From: JAIBJP01 sp035639875
GTDB lineage: Bacteria > Actinomycetota > Thermoleophilia > Gaiellales > Gaiellaceae
Assembly: GCA_035639875.1 (NCBI GenBank)
Contig: DASQXE010000098.1
Span: forward strand, 1-6,351
DNA: 6,351 nt
Reading direction: 5' to 3'
The notes under the pieces were generated by a model, which saw nothing but the letters and a program-made list of their open reading frames with translations, searched no databases and was not told the DNA's origin. Made by a program: the position numbers and the translations under genes. Shown here piece by piece: positions 5,940-6,351 of the stretch; the first letter of the stretch is position 1, and each line of letters begins with the position of its first letter.

Positions 5940-6012
5940 TGGAGCTAGCCGGACTCGAACCGGCGACCTCCTGGGTGCGATCCAGGCGCTCTCCCAGCTG
6001 AGCTATAGCCCC
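5940..6012 (-). tRNA. tRNA-Ala (anticodon CGC)
   Basis: A complete 73-nt cloverleaf on the minus strand. Acceptor GGGGCTA pairs with TAGCTCC, including the G3:U70 wobble pair that is the alanine identity element. D-arm GCTC-AGCTGGGA-GAGC; anticodon stem CCTGG/CCAGG with loop ATCGCAC, anticodon CGC at 5977-5979 (reads GCG codons); variable AGGTC; T-arm GCCGG-TTCGAGT-CCGGC; discriminator A73. CCA is not encoded, so it must be added by nucleotidyltransferase. The 5' end is 24 bp downstream of the GST-like gene on the same strand. Its 3' portion is duplicated as a degenerate copy at 4823-4874. Confidence 0.98.
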
Positions 6013-6023
6013 GCGCGGGTCTC

Positions 6024-6029
6024 AGTGTA
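6024..6029 (-). promoter_or_regulatory. Possible -10 element for tRNA-Ala
   Basis: TACACT on the minus strand lies 11 nt before the mature tRNA 5' end, about where a -10 hexamer giving a leader of a few nucleotides would sit. No matching -35 is visible in the preceding coding sequence, so the tRNA may instead be read through from the upstream gene. Confidence 0.25.
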
Positions 6030-6036
6030 GCGGCGC

Positions 6037-6332
6037 TCAGGCCGCCGGCTGGCGCGGCGCGCCCCGCTTCTCGTCGAGCTTCCCCGCCCTGATCGTCGCG
6101 GCCATGTCCTTCGATTCTTCGCGGTAGATAGAGCCGTCCTCGAACTGGATGACGGGGTACTTCAGCTGACCACTGATGCGCTCCAGCTCCTCGCGCTTTC
6201 CGCGGCCGGGCCAGGGGCCGGGCACGACCTCATACTCGATGCCTTGCTCGTCGAGCGCCTTCTGCACTCGCCAGCACGAGGGCCGGGGGCTTTGACCCAG
6301 AGGTTCTTGCATCGATAGAGCTTGAGCGCCAC
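6037..6332 (-). CDS. Glutaredoxin/GST N-terminal-fold protein, frame interrupted by a 1-base deletion
   Basis: The start with the best signal is GTG 6332 (AGGAGG, spacing 6), reading VALKLYRCKNLWVKAP; the rest of the fold is in another frame, beginning SCWRVQKALDEQGIEYEVV and ending at TGA 6037-6039. One extra base in the C-runs at 6281-6289 (minus strand CCCCCGGNCC region, e.g. five Cs to six) joins both frames into about 98 residues. In the joined protein the thioredoxin-like features are a Cys near residue 20 followed by Trp-Arg-Val, a cis-proline strand LKYPVIQF (57-64), and EES (72-74) typical of glutathione-binding GST/glutaredoxin folds. A cytosolic thiol or glutathione-linked role is likely; the substrate is unknown. 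Starting at the internal ATG 6312 would give 91 residues but with a non-family N-terminus and no ribosome site. Read without correction, the GTG frame stops at 6162. The defect may be a read error or a true frameshift. Confidence 0.75.
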
Positions 6333-6338
6333 GGGCGG

Positions 6339-6344
6339 CCTCCT
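6339..6344 (-). promoter_or_regulatory. Ribosome binding site of the GST-like gene
   Basis: A consensus AGGAGG on the minus strand, 6 nt before GTG 6332. It fixes the true start and thereby exposes the frameshift, because the conserved remainder of the protein is in a different frame from this GTG. Confidence 0.75.
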
Positions 6345-6351
6345 ATCTCGA

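Larger units (their letters stand above)
4810..5991. other. Segment bounded by direct repeats of tRNA-Ala 3' sequence
   Basis: The tRNA 3' portion occurs intact on the right (5928-5991 within and beside the functional gene) and as a fragment on the left (4810-4874), in the same orientation 1117 bp apart. The order fits insertion at a tRNA gene: the intact tRNA at one end, the element extending from its 3' side, and a 3' fragment at the far end. The enclosed DNA encodes only a small membrane protein; no integrase, excisionase or replication gene is seen, so any element would be a remnant or one mobilised in trans. An ancient tandem duplication of the tRNA with decay of one copy explains the data equally well. 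Confidence 0.35.

Noticed and set aside
5750..6001. Plus-strand frame containing MELAGLEPATSWVRSRRSPS
   Set aside because: Antisense to the intact tRNA-Ala, the same artefact in another frame.
5032..6030. Long plus-strand open frame of 332 codons, ending in SRTRTGDLLGAIQ
   Set aside because: It runs antisense through the membrane-protein gene and tRNA-Ala; composition is Arg/Glu-rich without domain motifs, and the end is translated tRNA complement.
1..6351. CRISPR array, insertion sequence or integrase gene
   Set aside because: No regularly spaced repeats, no transposase or recombinase motifs, and no terminal inverted repeats with target duplication were seen on either strand.

Overview
The window is GC-rich chromosomal DNA, most likely from an actinobacterium and plausibly the class Thermoleophilia (Solirubrobacterales/Gaiellales type). 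This rests on codon bias, a large cyclase-type STAND/TPR protein, a DHA2 drug exporter and a short glutathione S-transferase-like protein of a kind I associate with that class. The taxonomic call is inference.

Layout, left to right. Positions 1-1953 (+) hold the C-terminal 650 residues of a large STAND ATPase/TPR signalling protein whose start lies off the left edge. It ends against a convergent two-gene minus-strand unit: a YbaK-type aminoacyl-tRNA deacylase (2434-2910) followed by a YbhB/YbcL (PEBP) protein (1966-2412). A 6-bp hairpin covers both converging stop codons. A 287-bp divergent intergenic region (2911-3197) with two inverted repeats separates ybaK from a 14-TM DHA2/EmrB-type MFS exporter (3198-4772, +). 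To the right lie a degenerate 3' fragment of tRNA-Ala (minus), a small polytopic membrane protein (5059-5628, minus), an intact tRNA-Ala(CGC) (5940-6012, minus), and a glutaredoxin/GST-fold protein (6037-6332, minus) whose reading frame is broken by one base near its start.

Functional links are loose. The ybaK-PEBP pair is probably one transcript. The MFS gene has its own regulatory region. The GST-like gene and tRNA-Ala are co-directional, 24 bp apart, and a hairpin plus T-tract follows the tRNA.

The most interesting structure is the duplicated tRNA-Ala 3' portion in direct orientation, about 1.1 kb apart, enclosing the membrane-protein gene. This is the geometry left by tRNA-site integration, but no integrase is present. 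Next are two near-identical 13-bp palindromes 31 bp apart just upstream of the membrane-protein gene, and the frameshift next to C-runs in the GST-like gene. I found no convincing evidence of a wholly new multi-gene system, CRISPR array or transposon.
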